From Cellulomonas dongxiuzhuiae (GTDB lineage Bacteria > Actinomycetota > Actinomycetes > Actinomycetales > Cellulomonadaceae), in the NCBI RefSeq assembly GCF_018623035.1, contig NZ_CP076023.1, forward strand, positions 1,426,001 through 1,490,000: 64,000 bases of DNA. The letters run 5' to 3'. How positions within the stretch are numbered: the first letter of the stretch is position 1; every line of letters begins with the position of its first letter. Below are positions 34,065-42,914 of this stretch, one piece after another. A model generated the notes under the pieces. That model ran no database searches. It saw only the letters and a list, made by a program, of their open reading frames with translations, and was not told the origin of the DNA. A program made the translations under genes and the position numbers.

Positions 34065-35747
34065 GTGGCTGAGTTCATCTACACCATGTACAAGGCGCGC
34101 AAGGCGCACGGCGACAAGGTCATCCTCGACGACGTCTCCCTCAACTTCCTGCCCGGCGCCAAGATCGGCGTCGTCGGCCCCAACGGCGCGGGCAAGTCCA
34201 CGATCCTCAAGATCATGGCCGGCCTCGACCAGCCGTCGAACGGCGAGGCGCGTCTCGCGCCCGGGTACACGGTCGGCATCCTGCAGCAGGAGCCGCCGCT
34301 GAACGAGGAGAAGACGGTCCTCGGCAACGTGGAGGAGGGCGTCGCCGAGATCAAGGGCAAGCTCGACCGCTACAACGAGATCTCGGCCCTGATGGCGGAC
34401 CCCGACGCCGACTTCGACACGCTGCTGGCCGAGATGGGCCAGCTGCAGGAGGCGATCGACGCCGCCGACGCGTGGGACCTCGACGCCCAGCTCGAGCAGG
34501 CGATGGACGCGCTGCGGTGCCCGCCGCCCGACGCGGACGTCACCGTGCTGTCGGGTGGTGAGCGGCGACGCGTCGCCCTGTGCAAGCTCCTCCTGGAGAA
34601 GCCCGACCTCCTGCTCCTCGACGAGCCCACGAACCACCTGGACGCCGAGAGCGTGCTCTGGCTCGAGGCGCACCTCAAGAGCTACCCGGGCGCCATCCTG
34701 GCCGTCACCCACGACCGGTACTTCCTCGACCACGTCGCCGAGTGGATCTGCGAGGTCGACCGGGGTCGGCTGTACCCGTACGAGGGCAACTACTCGACGT
34801 ACCTGGAGAAGAAGGGCGAGCGCCTCGCCATCCAGGGCAAGAAGGACGTCAAGCTCGCCAAGCGCCTCAAGGAGGAGCTGGAGTGGGTCCGGTCCAACGC
34901 CAAGGGCCGGCAGACCAAGTCGAAGTCGCGCCTGGCGCGCTACGAGGAGATGGCTGCGGAGGCGGACCGCACCAGGAAGCTCGACTTCGAGGAGATCCAG
35001 ATCCCGCCGGGCCCGCGCCTGGGCTCGATCGTGCTCGAGGCGTCGAACCTGCAGAAGGGCTTCGACGGGCGCGTGCTCATCGACGGGCTCAGCTTCACGC
35101 TGCCGCGCAACGGCATCGTCGGCGTGATCGGCCCCAACGGTGTCGGCAAGACGACGCTGTTCAAGACGATCGTCGGCCTCGAGCCGCTGGACGGCGGTGA
35201 CCTCAAGGTCGGCGAGACCGTCTCGATCTCCTACGTCGACCAGTCCCGCGGCGGGATCGACCCGAAGAAGACGCTGTTCGAGGTCGTCTCGGACGGGCTG
35301 GACTTCCTCAAGGTCGGCAACGTCGAGATGCCCTCGCGCGCCTACGTCGCCGCGTTCGGGTTCAAGGGCCCGGACCAGCAGAAGCCCGCCGGCGTGCTGT
35401 CCGGCGGTGAGCGCAACCGCCTGAACCTCGCGCTCACGCTCAAGCAGGGCGGCAACCTGCTGCTCCTCGACGAGCCGACGAACGACCTCGACGTCGAGAC
35501 GCTCGGCTCGCTGGAGAACGCGCTGCTCGAGTTCCCCGGCTGCGCCGTGGTCGTCTCCCACGACCGGTGGTTCCTCGACCGCGTGGCGACGCACATCCTG
35601 GCGTACGAGGGCACCGAGGAGAACCCGGGCAGCTGGTACTGGTTCGAGGGCAACTTCGCGTCGTACGAGGAGAACAAGGTCCAGCGCCTCGGCGCGGACG
35701 CCGCGCGGCCGCACCGCGTGACGTACCGCAAGCTGCGCCGCGACTGA
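34065..35747 (+). CDS. ettA: Energy-dependent translational throttle protein EttA (ABC-F)
   Basis: EttA binds the ribosomal E site and gates the first peptide bond according to ATP/ADP ratio. The 560-aa protein has two ABC domains: GPNGAGKSTILKIMAG, LSGGERRRVALCKLL, LLLLDEPTNHLDAESVLWLE; then GPNGVGKTTLFKTIVG, LSGGERNRLNLALTL and LLLLDEPTNDLD. Between them is the long basic linker with LAKRLKEELEWVRSNAKGRQ, and the first domain contains the EttA-type arm insertion (about residues 85-145). The start is GTG 34065 (AEFIYTMYKARKAHGDK, as in orthologues), with AGGAG about 12 nt upstream. A strong hairpin follows the stop. Confidence 0.96.
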   Translation: MAEFIYTMYKARKAHGDKVILDDVSLNFLPGAKIGVVGPNGAGKSTILKIMAGLDQPSNGEARLAPGYTVGILQQEPPLNEEKTVLGNVEEGVAEIKGKLDRYNEISALMADPDADFDTLLAEMGQLQEAIDAADAWDLDAQLEQAMDALRCPPPDADVTVLSGGERRRVALCKLLLEKPDLLLLDEPTNHLDAESVLWLEAHLKSYPGAILAVTHDRYFLDHVAEWICEVDRGRLYPYEGNYSTYLEKKGERLAIQGKKDVKLAKRLKEELEWVRSNAKGRQTKSKSRLARYEEMAAEADRTRKLDFEEIQIPPGPRLGSIVLEASNLQKGFDGRVLIDGLSFTLPRNGIVGVIGPNGVGKTTLFKTIVGLEPLDGGDLKVGETVSISYVDQSRGGIDPKKTLFEVVSDGLDFLKVGNVEMPSRAYVAAFGFKGPDQQKPAGVLSGGERNRLNLALTLKQGGNLLLLDEPTNDLDVETLGSLENALLEFPGCAVVVSHDRWFLDRVATHILAYEGTEENPGSWYWFEGNFASYEENKVQRLGADAARPHRVTYRKLRRD

Positions 35748-35758
35748 CGCACGGCCCT

Positions 35759-35795
35759 GCGACGGCCCGGACGAGCACCGCGTCCGGGCCGTCGC
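35759..35795 (+). terminator. ettA terminator
   Basis: A perfect 15-bp stem (35759-35773 with 35781-35795) and a 7-nt loop lie 12 nt after the ettA stop. It separates ettA from the second GTPase pair. Confidence 0.9.
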
Positions 35796-35837
35796 CGTGC
35801 GCGCGGGGGTCGACAGGTGGGCGGAGCCCGTGTCGGG

Positions 35838-35843
35838 CACACT
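35838..35843 (+). promoter_or_regulatory. Candidate -10 of the second GTPase pair
   Basis: CACACT lies 6 nt before the ATG at 35850, with no ribosome-binding sequence between. It departs from TAnnnT at the first base. Confidence 0.35.
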
Positions 35844-35849
35844 GACGCC

Positions 35850-37826
35850 ATGACGGAGCCCGAGGTCGGCGGTACGACGGAGCCCGAGGTCAGCGGCGCG
35901 TCCGTGACGTTCGACGGGGCGGTGAGCGGCCTGCTCGACGCGCTCGAGCGTCTGCAGCAGCGGCTCGCGACGCTCGCGCTCCCGCTCGAGGCGCCCGGCG
36001 TCGCCGAGGCGCGCCGCGACCGGCAGGCCGCGCTCGCACAGCTCGACGACTACCTGCTCCCACGCCTGCGCGCACGCTCGGCTCCGCTTCTCGTCGTCGT
36101 CGGCGGATCCACGGGCGCCGGCAAGTCCACCCTCGTCAACTCGCTCCTGGGGGTCCAGGTGTCGGCCCCCGGCGTGCTGCGCCCCACGACCCGGGCGCCC
36201 GTCCTCGTGCACCACCCGCTCGACGAGCGCTGGTACTCGACCGACCGCGTCCTGCCCGGCCTCGCACGTCTGACCGCCGTGCCCGTGACGGGTGACGCAC
36301 CGGCGGGCAGCGGTGTCGCCGATCCGGCGCGGGCCCTGCGGCTCGTCGCGTCGCCGGCGCTGCCGCGCGGGCTGGCGCTGCTCGACGCGCCCGACGTCGA
36401 CTCGGTCGACGTCGGCAACCGGCGCCTCGCCGCGCAGCTGCTCGATGCGGCCGACCTGTGGCTGTTCGTCACGACCGCGGCGCGGTACGCCGACGCCGTC
36501 CCCTGGGACCTGCTGCTCCGGGCCGCGCAGCGGCACGCACAGGTCGCGCTCGTCGTCGACCGCGTGGACCCGGGGACAGAGGAGGTGGCCGCGGACCTGC
36601 GGCGGATGATGGACGAGAACGGCCTGCCGGACGCCCGGCTGTTCCTCGTCCCCGAGTCCCCGCTGGTCGACGGGCTGCTGCCCGAGTCGGCCGTGTCCGG
36701 CGTCGCGGCGTGGCTCACGGCGCTGGGCGCCGACGCTCCCGCACGTGAGGCGGTCGCGCTCGCCACCCGGGACGGCGTGGTCGGCGACCTGGCACGGCGC
36801 GCACAGGTGCTCGCCGACGCGGCGGACGTGCAGGTGGCGACCGACCGCAGGCTCCGCGAGGTGGTGGCGGCCGCCTACGCCGACGCCGCGACGCACGTGC
36901 AGCTGGCGACGTCCGACGGGGCGATGCTGCGCGGCGAGGTCCTGGCCCGCTGGCAGGAGTTCGTCGGGACGGGTGAGCTGCTGCGTTCGGTCGAGCACGG
37001 CGTCGGCCGGGTGCGCGACGCGGTCACGGCGTTCTTCCGCGGCACGCCGACGCAGGCGCCGCGCGTCGAGCAGGCGATCGCGCACGGGCTCACCGCCGTC
37101 GTTCTCGACGCGGCCGACGAGGCCGCCGAGCGCACGCACGCGGCGTGGCGCGGCGACCCCGCGGGTGCCGCGCTGCTGCCCGGTCTGGACCTGGCGCGTG
37201 CGTCCACGACGCTGCGGGCCGAGGTGGACGCGCAGGTGCGCGGGTGGCAGTCGGACGTGCTGGAGCTCGTGCGGGAGCAGGGGGAGTCGCGGCGGGGGAC
37301 TGCCCGCTACCTGTCGTTCGGCGTCAACGCGGCCGGTGTGAGCCTCATGGTGCTCGCGTTCGCGTCGACGGGCGGTCTGACGGGCATCGAGGTCGGCATC
37401 GCCGGCGGGACCGCGGTCGTCGCGCAGAAGCTTCTCGAAGCGGTCTTCGGTGACGACGCGGTCCGGCGGCTGACGACTTACGCGCGGGAGCGGCTGGACG
37501 CCCGCGTCGAGGGCGTGCTCGCGCGCGAGGCCGAGCGGTACACCGCGCAGCTCGACGCGCTCGGCTCCGCCGCCGTCGACGGGGCCGCGCTGCGCGCCGC
37601 GGGCCGGGACGTCGAGCGGGCGGCGAGCGCCGAGCGGTCCGTGCGCCCCGAGCTGGTCCCCGGCACGGCTCCCGCGGTGAGCAACGCGCTGCGCGGCGCA
37701 GGGGCGGGCGTCGATGCGGGTGGTCGGGGACACGACGCACCGCACGGAGCGGACCGCGAGCAGCCCGACTCCCGGCGCCCCGGGTTCTGGCGGCGGCTGC
37801 TCGGCGGGACGCAGGGCGAGGCATGA
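35850..37826 (+). CDS. Large dynamin-like GTPase, type A (second pair)
   Basis: This 658-aa paralogue of the 29.8-kb protein shares VVVGGSTGAGKSTLVNSLLG (about residues 83-102), RPTTRAPVLVHHPLD, LLDAPDVDSVD and DLWLFVTTAARYADAVPW almost word for word. It carries an extra insert after the switch region. Near residues 490-540 it has a hydrophobic hairpin (NAAGVSLMVLAFASTGGLTG, then VGIAGGTAVVAQKLL) that could insert in the membrane like a bacterial dynamin paddle. A disordered tail ends RRPGFWRRLLGGTQGEA. Its stop overlaps the type B partner's ATG by 4 bp. Confidence 0.85.
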   Translation: MTEPEVGGTTEPEVSGASVTFDGAVSGLLDALERLQQRLATLALPLEAPGVAEARRDRQAALAQLDDYLLPRLRARSAPLLVVVGGSTGAGKSTLVNSLLGVQVSAPGVLRPTTRAPVLVHHPLDERWYSTDRVLPGLARLTAVPVTGDAPAGSGVADPARALRLVASPALPRGLALLDAPDVDSVDVGNRRLAAQLLDAADLWLFVTTAARYADAVPWDLLLRAAQRHAQVALVVDRVDPGTEEVAADLRRMMDENGLPDARLFLVPESPLVDGLLPESAVSGVAAWLTALGADAPAREAVALATRDGVVGDLARRAQVLADAADVQVATDRRLREVVAAAYADAATHVQLATSDGAMLRGEVLARWQEFVGTGELLRSVEHGVGRVRDAVTAFFRGTPTQAPRVEQAIAHGLTAVVLDAADEAAERTHAAWRGDPAGAALLPGLDLARASTTLRAEVDAQVRGWQSDVLELVREQGESRRGTARYLSFGVNAAGVSLMVLAFASTGGLTGIEVGIAGGTAVVAQKLLEAVFGDDAVRRLTTYARERLDARVEGVLAREAERYTAQLDALGSAAVDGAALRAAGRDVERAASAERSVRPELVPGTAPAVSNALRGAGAGVDAGGRGHDAPHGADREQPDSRRPGFWRRLLGGTQGEA

Positions 37827-39469
37827 GCCTGACCCTCGACGAGCGCGTCGCCGCGCTCGACGCCGCGCTGGACGCCGGCGACGGACGGCTGCCCGCGCCG
37901 CTGGTCACGCAGACGCGCGACCTGCTCGCGCGCGTGCGGGAGCGTGCCGGGCTGTCCGCCGAGCACACCGTGGTCGCGCTCGCGGGCGCGACGGGCTCCG
38001 GCAAGTCGTCCCTCTTCAACGCGCTCGTCGGCGCGGACCTGGCCGGCACGGGCGTGCAGCGGCCGACGACGTCCCACCCGCTGGCCGTCGTGGTCGGGGA
38101 CGACCCGGACGGCGACGGACCCGCTCGGCTGCTCGACTGGCTCGAGGTCGGGCGGCGGCACGCCCTGCCGGCAGGGCAGCCGGGGGCGCCCGACGGCCGG
38201 CCCCGTGCCGGGGCGGACGCGCGGGGTGCCCGGCTCACCGACGGGCTCGTGCTGCTGGACCTCCCCGACCACGACTCGGTCGTCGTCGAGCACCGCGTGC
38301 GGGCCGAACGGCTGGTGTCCCGTGCCGACCTGCTGGTCTGGGTCGTGGACCCGCAGAAGTACGCCGATGCGGCGCTGCACGAGCGGTACCTGCGGCCCCT
38401 CGCGGGTCACGACGACGTCGTCGTGCTCGTCCTGAACCAGGCGGACCGGCTCAGCGCGGGCGACGTCGACTCCGTCCTGGCGGACCTGCGCCGGCTCGCC
38501 GCCGCCGACGGCCTCGAACGTGCGCGGGTCCTCGCCGCGTCAGCACGGACGGGCGCCGGTGTCGACGACCTGCGGGCGCTGGTCGCGCAGGCCGTCGAGC
38601 GCCGCGAGGCGACGAACCAGCGCTTCGGCGCCGATCTGCGCACCGCCGCCCGCGGTGTCGCCGACGCCTGCGGTCCGGAGCCGCGCGGGCGCCGCCGTGA
38701 CGTCGCCACCGACCGGCTGCTCGACGCGCTGGAGGACGCGGCGGGCGTGCCGACCGTCGTCACCGCCGTGCGGCGGTCGGCGGTCCGCCGTGCCGGCGCG
38801 CACACCGGCTGGCCGCCGGTGCGCTGGCTGGCGCGGTTGCGTCCCGACCCGCTGCGTCGGCTGCACCTGGCACCCCGGCCCGCCGCCGAGGCCGACCTCA
38901 CCCGCACGTCGCTGCCGCCGGCCGGGGCCGCCCAGCGGGCGACGGCAGCGACCGCCGTGCGCGACCACGCGGACGCCGTGCTGGCGGGTGCACCCGACAC
39001 GTGGGTGCTGGCGGCTCGCGCCCGCCTCGACACCGGGGCGCTGCCCGACGCGCTCGACCACGCGGTGGCGCGCACGCCGCTGCTGCCCGAGCGCCCGCTC
39101 TGGTGGTGGCGCGTCGCTGGGGCCGTGCAGTGGCTGCTGCTGACCGCCGCCGTGGTGGGTGCACTGTGGCTCGGGGGGATCGCCCTGCTCGCCTACCTGC
39201 AGCTCCCGGAGCCGGTCACCCCGGTGTGGGGCCCGGCGCCCGCACCCACCGTCCTGCTCGTCGGGGGTGTCCTCGCCGGTCTGCTCGTCGCGGCCCTCGG
39301 GGCGCTCGCGGGGCGCTGGGGAGCGCGGGCGCGCGCCCGCGCGGCCCGCCGGCGGCTGCGGGCGTCCGTCACCGAGGTCGCGCAGCGGCTCGTCCTGACG
39401 CCGCTGGCGGCGGAGACCGACGCGTTGGCCGCGTGCCGCCGGCAGGCCGCGCGGGCCGCCGGCCGCTGA
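37823..39469 (+). CDS. Membrane-anchored GTPase, type B (second pair)
   Basis: The 548-aa paralogue of the 31.5-kb protein starts MSLTLDERVAALDAALD without the disordered head. It has G1 ALAGATGSGKSSLFNALVG (about 52-70), QRPTTSHPLAVVV, LLDLPDHDSVVVEHR, VWVVDPQKYADAALH and G4 VLNQADR. Two C-terminal helices (about residues 433-457 and 470-490) anchor it in the membrane. The G3 and DPQKYAD stretches are nearly identical in both type B proteins, so the pairs arose by duplication. The substrate membrane or process is unknown. Confidence 0.85.
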   Translation: MSLTLDERVAALDAALDAGDGRLPAPLVTQTRDLLARVRERAGLSAEHTVVALAGATGSGKSSLFNALVGADLAGTGVQRPTTSHPLAVVVGDDPDGDGPARLLDWLEVGRRHALPAGQPGAPDGRPRAGADARGARLTDGLVLLDLPDHDSVVVEHRVRAERLVSRADLLVWVVDPQKYADAALHERYLRPLAGHDDVVVLVLNQADRLSAGDVDSVLADLRRLAAADGLERARVLAASARTGAGVDDLRALVAQAVERREATNQRFGADLRTAARGVADACGPEPRGRRRDVATDRLLDALEDAAGVPTVVTAVRRSAVRRAGAHTGWPPVRWLARLRPDPLRRLHLAPRPAAEADLTRTSLPPAGAAQRATAATAVRDHADAVLAGAPDTWVLAARARLDTGALPDALDHAVARTPLLPERPLWWWRVAGAVQWLLLTAAVVGALWLGGIALLAYLQLPEPVTPVWGPAPAPTVLLVGGVLAGLLVAALGALAGRWGARARARAARRRLRASVTEVAQRLVLTPLAAETDALAACRRQAARAAGR

Positions 39470-39597
39470 GGCGGTCGGGTGCGCGTGCGCCGCACGCCGA
39501 CGGCGTGCCCGCGGGGGCCGATTTCCGCCGGTGACGCACGCCGCGCGACGATACGACCTGGCGCCGCGACCGAGCGCCGGGGGCACGAGGAGGACGC

Positions 39598-40092
39598 ATG
39601 GCCAGGATCACGGTGCCGGTGCAGCTGCGCTGGTCCGACATGGACGCCTACGCACACGTCAACAACGTGGAGATGCTGCGGCTCCTGGAGGAGGCGCGCA
39701 TCGAGGTCTTCTGGCGCCACCCCGAGGGCCCGGACGGCACGGTCCCCGACGGTGCCCGTCCGACGGCGGTCCTCGACGCGGGGCCGGGCGCCCTGACGTC
39801 GACGCTCGTGGCGCGCCAGGAGATCCAGTACGTGCGTCCCCTGCCGTACCGCCGGGCACCCGTCGTCATCGAGCTGTGGCTGGGGCACCTCGGCGGTGCG
39901 AGCCTGGACGTCTGCTACGAGGTCCGCGACGCGCCGACGACCGTCGAGGGGTCGGTCGTGTTCGCGGTCGCGACCACGACGATCGTGCTGGTCGACACCG
40001 CGACCGGGGCCCCGCGCCGTCTGACCGCGGACGAGCGTGCCGTCTGGAGCCCGTACCTGGAGGCCCCCGTCGTCATCCGCCGTCGCGCGTGA
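39598..40092 (+). CDS. Acyl-CoA thioesterase (4HBT hotdog fold)
   Basis: The 164-aa protein is a single hotdog domain: VQLRWSDMDAYAHVNNVEMLRLLEEARIEVF contains the catalytic Asp and the H-V-N-N turn, and IQYVRPLPYRRAPVVIELWLG follows. It should hydrolyse acyl-CoA thioesters in the cytoplasm. A thioesterase of this kind following ettA is a common actinobacterial arrangement; here the second GTPase pair separates them. Its 3' end overlaps the convergent SDR gene by 20 bp. Confidence 0.88.
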   Translation: MARITVPVQLRWSDMDAYAHVNNVEMLRLLEEARIEVFWRHPEGPDGTVPDGARPTAVLDAGPGALTSTLVARQEIQYVRPLPYRRAPVVIELWLGHLGGASLDVCYEVRDAPTTVEGSVVFAVATTTIVLVDTATGAPRRLTADERAVWSPYLEAPVVIRRRA

Positions 40093-41782
40093 GGTCGGCC
40101 CGCGCGCGCTCGGCCCGCTCGGCGGCGCGTGCGACGTTGCGCTGCATGCCACCGAACACGACGCCGTGGAACGGGTACACCGCCCACCAGTAGAGCTGCC
40201 CGCCGAGCCCGTGCGGGTGGAACAGCGCACGCTGCGCGAAGACCACCGGCGGCCTGCGCCACGCCGCGGGGTCCCACGACCCCTCGGCGTCGTGCGCGCC
40301 GGGATCGGGCTGCGGGCCGGCTCGCGTCCCGGGCGCGGTGCTCTCATCCTCCTCGACGCGCAGCTCGAGCCACGCCAGGCCCGGCAGCCGCATCTCGGCC
40401 CGCAGCCGCAGCATGCGTCCGGGCACCAGCTGCTCCACGCGCCAGAAGTCCACGGCGTCGTCGACGAGCAGGCGCGCGGGGTCGCGACGTCCGCGCCGCA
40501 GCCCCGGCCCGCCGACCACGCGGTCGAGCAGACCGCGCACGCGCCACGCCAGCGCCCAGGAGTACCAGCCGCGCTCACCGCCCACGGCCTCGACGACGCG
40601 CCACAGCGCGGCCGGTGACGCGTCGACCACGACGCGTCGCTCGTCGACGTACAGCGAGCCGCCGGCCCAGTCGGGGTCCGAGGGGAGCGGGTCGCTGGGG
40701 GCGCCGGGGGGAGCGGCGGAGGACCAGCGCGTGCTGACGCTCGCGCCCTGGACGCGGGCCAGCGCGAGCCGGACCGCGCGGTCGAACCCCACGAGGCCGC
40801 CGGGCGGATCGGGGACGTGGTCGGCGATGTCGTGCTCCTCGCAGACGACCTCGTGGATGAGCGACTCGACGAGCGGCCGTGCCAGCCCACCGGGCACCGG
40901 CGTGACCAGCGAGACCCACAGGCTCGACAGGCGCGGCGTCAGCACGGGGACGGGCACGATGACGCGCCGGGGCAGCCCCGCGATCCGGGCGTAGCGCTGC
41001 ATCATGTCGCGGTAGGTCAGCACGTCGGGCCCGCCGATGTCGAAGACGCGGGACACGTCGCGCGGCATGGCCGCGGCGCCCACGAGGTAGCGCAGGACGT
41101 CGCGTATCGCGATCGGCTGGATCCGGTTCGACACCCACCGGGGCACCGTCATCGCCGGCAGCCGCTCGGTGAGGTAGCGCATCATCTCGAACGACGCGGA
41201 CCCCGAGCCGAGGATGACCGCGGCCCGCAGCACGGTCGTCGGCACCCCCGAGGCCAGCAGGATCTCGCCGACCTCGGTCCGCGACGCCAGGTGGGGCGAC
41301 AGCTCCTCGTCGCGCGGGGACAGCCCGCCCAGGTAGACGATGCGCCCGACGCCCGCCGCGTGGGCGGCCCGTGCGAACGTCCGCGCGGTGCGCCGGTCCC
41401 GCTCCTCGAACGTCTTCCCGGTCCCGAGGGAGTGGATGAGGTAGTACGCGACGTCGACACCCTCGAGCGCGGCCCGGATCTGCGCGGGCTCCGCGGCGTC
41501 CGCGGCGACGACCTCGACGGAGTCGTACCAGGGGCGCCCGCGCAGCCGGTCGGGGTGGCGTGCCAGCGCCCGCACGCGGTACCCCGCCGCCAGGAGCTCG
41601 GGCACCAGCCGCCCGCCGACGTACCCGGTGACGCCGGTGACGGCGACGAGCGGCGCGTCGGGCCGCGGCCGGCCGTCGGGTCCCGGCCCGGGCACCAGCC
41701 CGGTGAGCGTGCGCGCGACGGGCTCAGGGGCGAGGTCCGGCTCGGGCGCGGTGCCCGGCAGGTCGTCGCGGCTGTCGCTCAT
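40073..41782 (-). CDS. SDR-family NAD(P)-binding protein with C-terminal DUF2867
   Basis: This 569-aa fusion begins with an atypical short-chain dehydrogenase domain: VAVTGVTGYVGGRLVPELLAAGYRVRALAR (GxxGxxG, about residues 45-75) and VAYYLIHSLGTGKTFEERDRR. From about residue 370 a DUF2867 domain follows (AALWRVVEAVGGERGWYSWALAWRVRGLLDRVVGG, then FHPHGLGGQLYWWAVYPFHGVVFGGM). Proteins of this type resemble nucleoside-diphosphate-sugar epimerases, but the substrate is unknown. The start is ATG 41782. It is convergent with and overlaps the thioesterase. Confidence 0.88.
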   Translation of the reverse strand: MSDSRDDLPGTAPEPDLAPEPVARTLTGLVPGPGPDGRPRPDAPLVAVTGVTGYVGGRLVPELLAAGYRVRALARHPDRLRGRPWYDSVEVVAADAAEPAQIRAALEGVDVAYYLIHSLGTGKTFEERDRRTARTFARAAHAAGVGRIVYLGGLSPRDEELSPHLASRTEVGEILLASGVPTTVLRAAVILGSGSASFEMMRYLTERLPAMTVPRWVSNRIQPIAIRDVLRYLVGAAAMPRDVSRVFDIGGPDVLTYRDMMQRYARIAGLPRRVIVPVPVLTPRLSSLWVSLVTPVPGGLARPLVESLIHEVVCEEHDIADHVPDPPGGLVGFDRAVRLALARVQGASVSTRWSSAAPPGAPSDPLPSDPDWAGGSLYVDERRVVVDASPAALWRVVEAVGGERGWYSWALAWRVRGLLDRVVGGPGLRRGRRDPARLLVDDAVDFWRVEQLVPGRMLRLRAEMRLPGLAWLELRVEEDESTAPGTRAGPQPDPGAHDAEGSWDPAAWRRPPVVFAQRALFHPHGLGGQLYWWAVYPFHGVVFGGMQRNVARAAERAERARADLTRDGG

Positions 41783-41829
41783 CCGGGCAGTCTGCGGCCA
41801 CCCGCAGGCGCCCGCACGCGGTCGTGGCG

Positions 41830-42822
41830 TCAGGACGTCAGCAGGGCGAGCGTGCGACGCTCGGCCACCTGCTGCGAGCGTGTGGGGGCGATCGTCTCGC
41901 CCCGCTCCCACAGGTCGACGACGCGCGGGTCGATGTACGACGAGCGCGCGACGGTCGGCGTGTTCCCGAGCTCCTCGGCGACGTCCTTGACGACCGACGC
42001 CACGACGCGTCGGCGGGCCCGCTCGCTGCGGGGCGGCGGACCGGCGTCGGCCAGCCCCCGGGCTGCGAGCACGGTGGCGTGCCACGTGCGGAAGTCCTTG
42101 GGCGTGGCCTCCCCGAGCCGGTCGCGCACGTAGCGGCCGACGTCCGCGCTCGTGACGTCGTGCCAGCCGGCGTCGTCGCGCCAGGCCAGCAGCTCGGGGC
42201 TCTCGTCGCGTCGGCGCAGCAGCGTGCGGACGAGCTCGGCGACGACCTCGTCGTCGACCACGGTGTCCCGCACCTGACCGGACTTGGCGGGGAAGACGAG
42301 GTGCACGGCGCCGGGGCGCCCGTTCTCGTCGGGCAGGACCCGCACGTGCTCGCGTCGCAGCGTCGCCAGGCCGAAGGAGCCGTGCCGGCGCGTGTAGCCC
42401 TCGGTGCCGACGCGCAGGTACGCGCGGTCGAGCAGGCGGAACGCGAGGGCCAGCGCCTTGTCCCGCGGCATGCCGTCCAGCGCGAGGTCGGCCCGCACGC
42501 GCCGGCGCGCCGCCGGCAGCCGGCGCGCGACGTCCAGCACGTGCTCGTGCTTGAGCCGGGCGCGGCGCGCCTGCCACTGCTGGTGGTAGATGTACTGGCG
42601 CCGGGCGGCGTCGTCGAGGCCCGCCGCCTGGATGTGCCCGCTGGGCCACGGGCTGATCCAGACGTCGCGCCACGCCGGCGGGATCGCGAGGGTCGTGACG
42701 CGCTCGAGGTGCCCCGGCTCCACGATGCGCTGCCGGTCGACGTCGAGGTACACGAAGCCGCGGCCGGTGCGGCGCCGGGTCCACCCGGGCTGGTCGAGGC
42801 GGACACGTCGCAGGCGAGCCAT
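41830..42822 (-). CDS. DNA topoisomerase IB
   Basis: The 330-aa protein is a poxvirus-type topoisomerase I that relaxes supercoils through a 3'-phosphotyrosine. It has the N-terminal GRGFVYLDVDRQRI segment, IPPAWRDVWISPWPSGHIQAAGLDDAARRQY, KHEHVLDVARRLPAAR, RVGTEGYTRRHGSFGLATL and KDFRTWHATVLAARGL, and the catalytic tyrosine in ARSSYIDPRVVDLWE near the C-terminus. Bacterial homologues are non-essential and of uncertain role. Confidence 0.93.
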   Translation of the reverse strand: MARLRRVRLDQPGWTRRRTGRGFVYLDVDRQRIVEPGHLERVTTLAIPPAWRDVWISPWPSGHIQAAGLDDAARRQYIYHQQWQARRARLKHEHVLDVARRLPAARRRVRADLALDGMPRDKALALAFRLLDRAYLRVGTEGYTRRHGSFGLATLRREHVRVLPDENGRPGAVHLVFPAKSGQVRDTVVDDEVVAELVRTLLRRRDESPELLAWRDDAGWHDVTSADVGRYVRDRLGEATPKDFRTWHATVLAARGLADAGPPPRSERARRRVVASVVKDVAEELGNTPTVARSSYIDPRVVDLWERGETIAPTRSQQVAERRTLALLTS

Positions 42823-42914
42823 GCCGGAGAGTGTCACCCGGCGGCGGCCGTCGCGCGCGGCGAGGCGCGCGACCGGCGCGCGGTGCCGTCGGGGGGAGAT
42901 GGTCGACGCCCCCG

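Noticed and set aside
34062..37745. A 1,227-codon open frame on the minus strand opposite ettA and the second GTPase pair
   Set aside because: It mirrors the codon periodicity of well-supported genes on the other strand, has R/L/V/G-biased composition and no domain motif.
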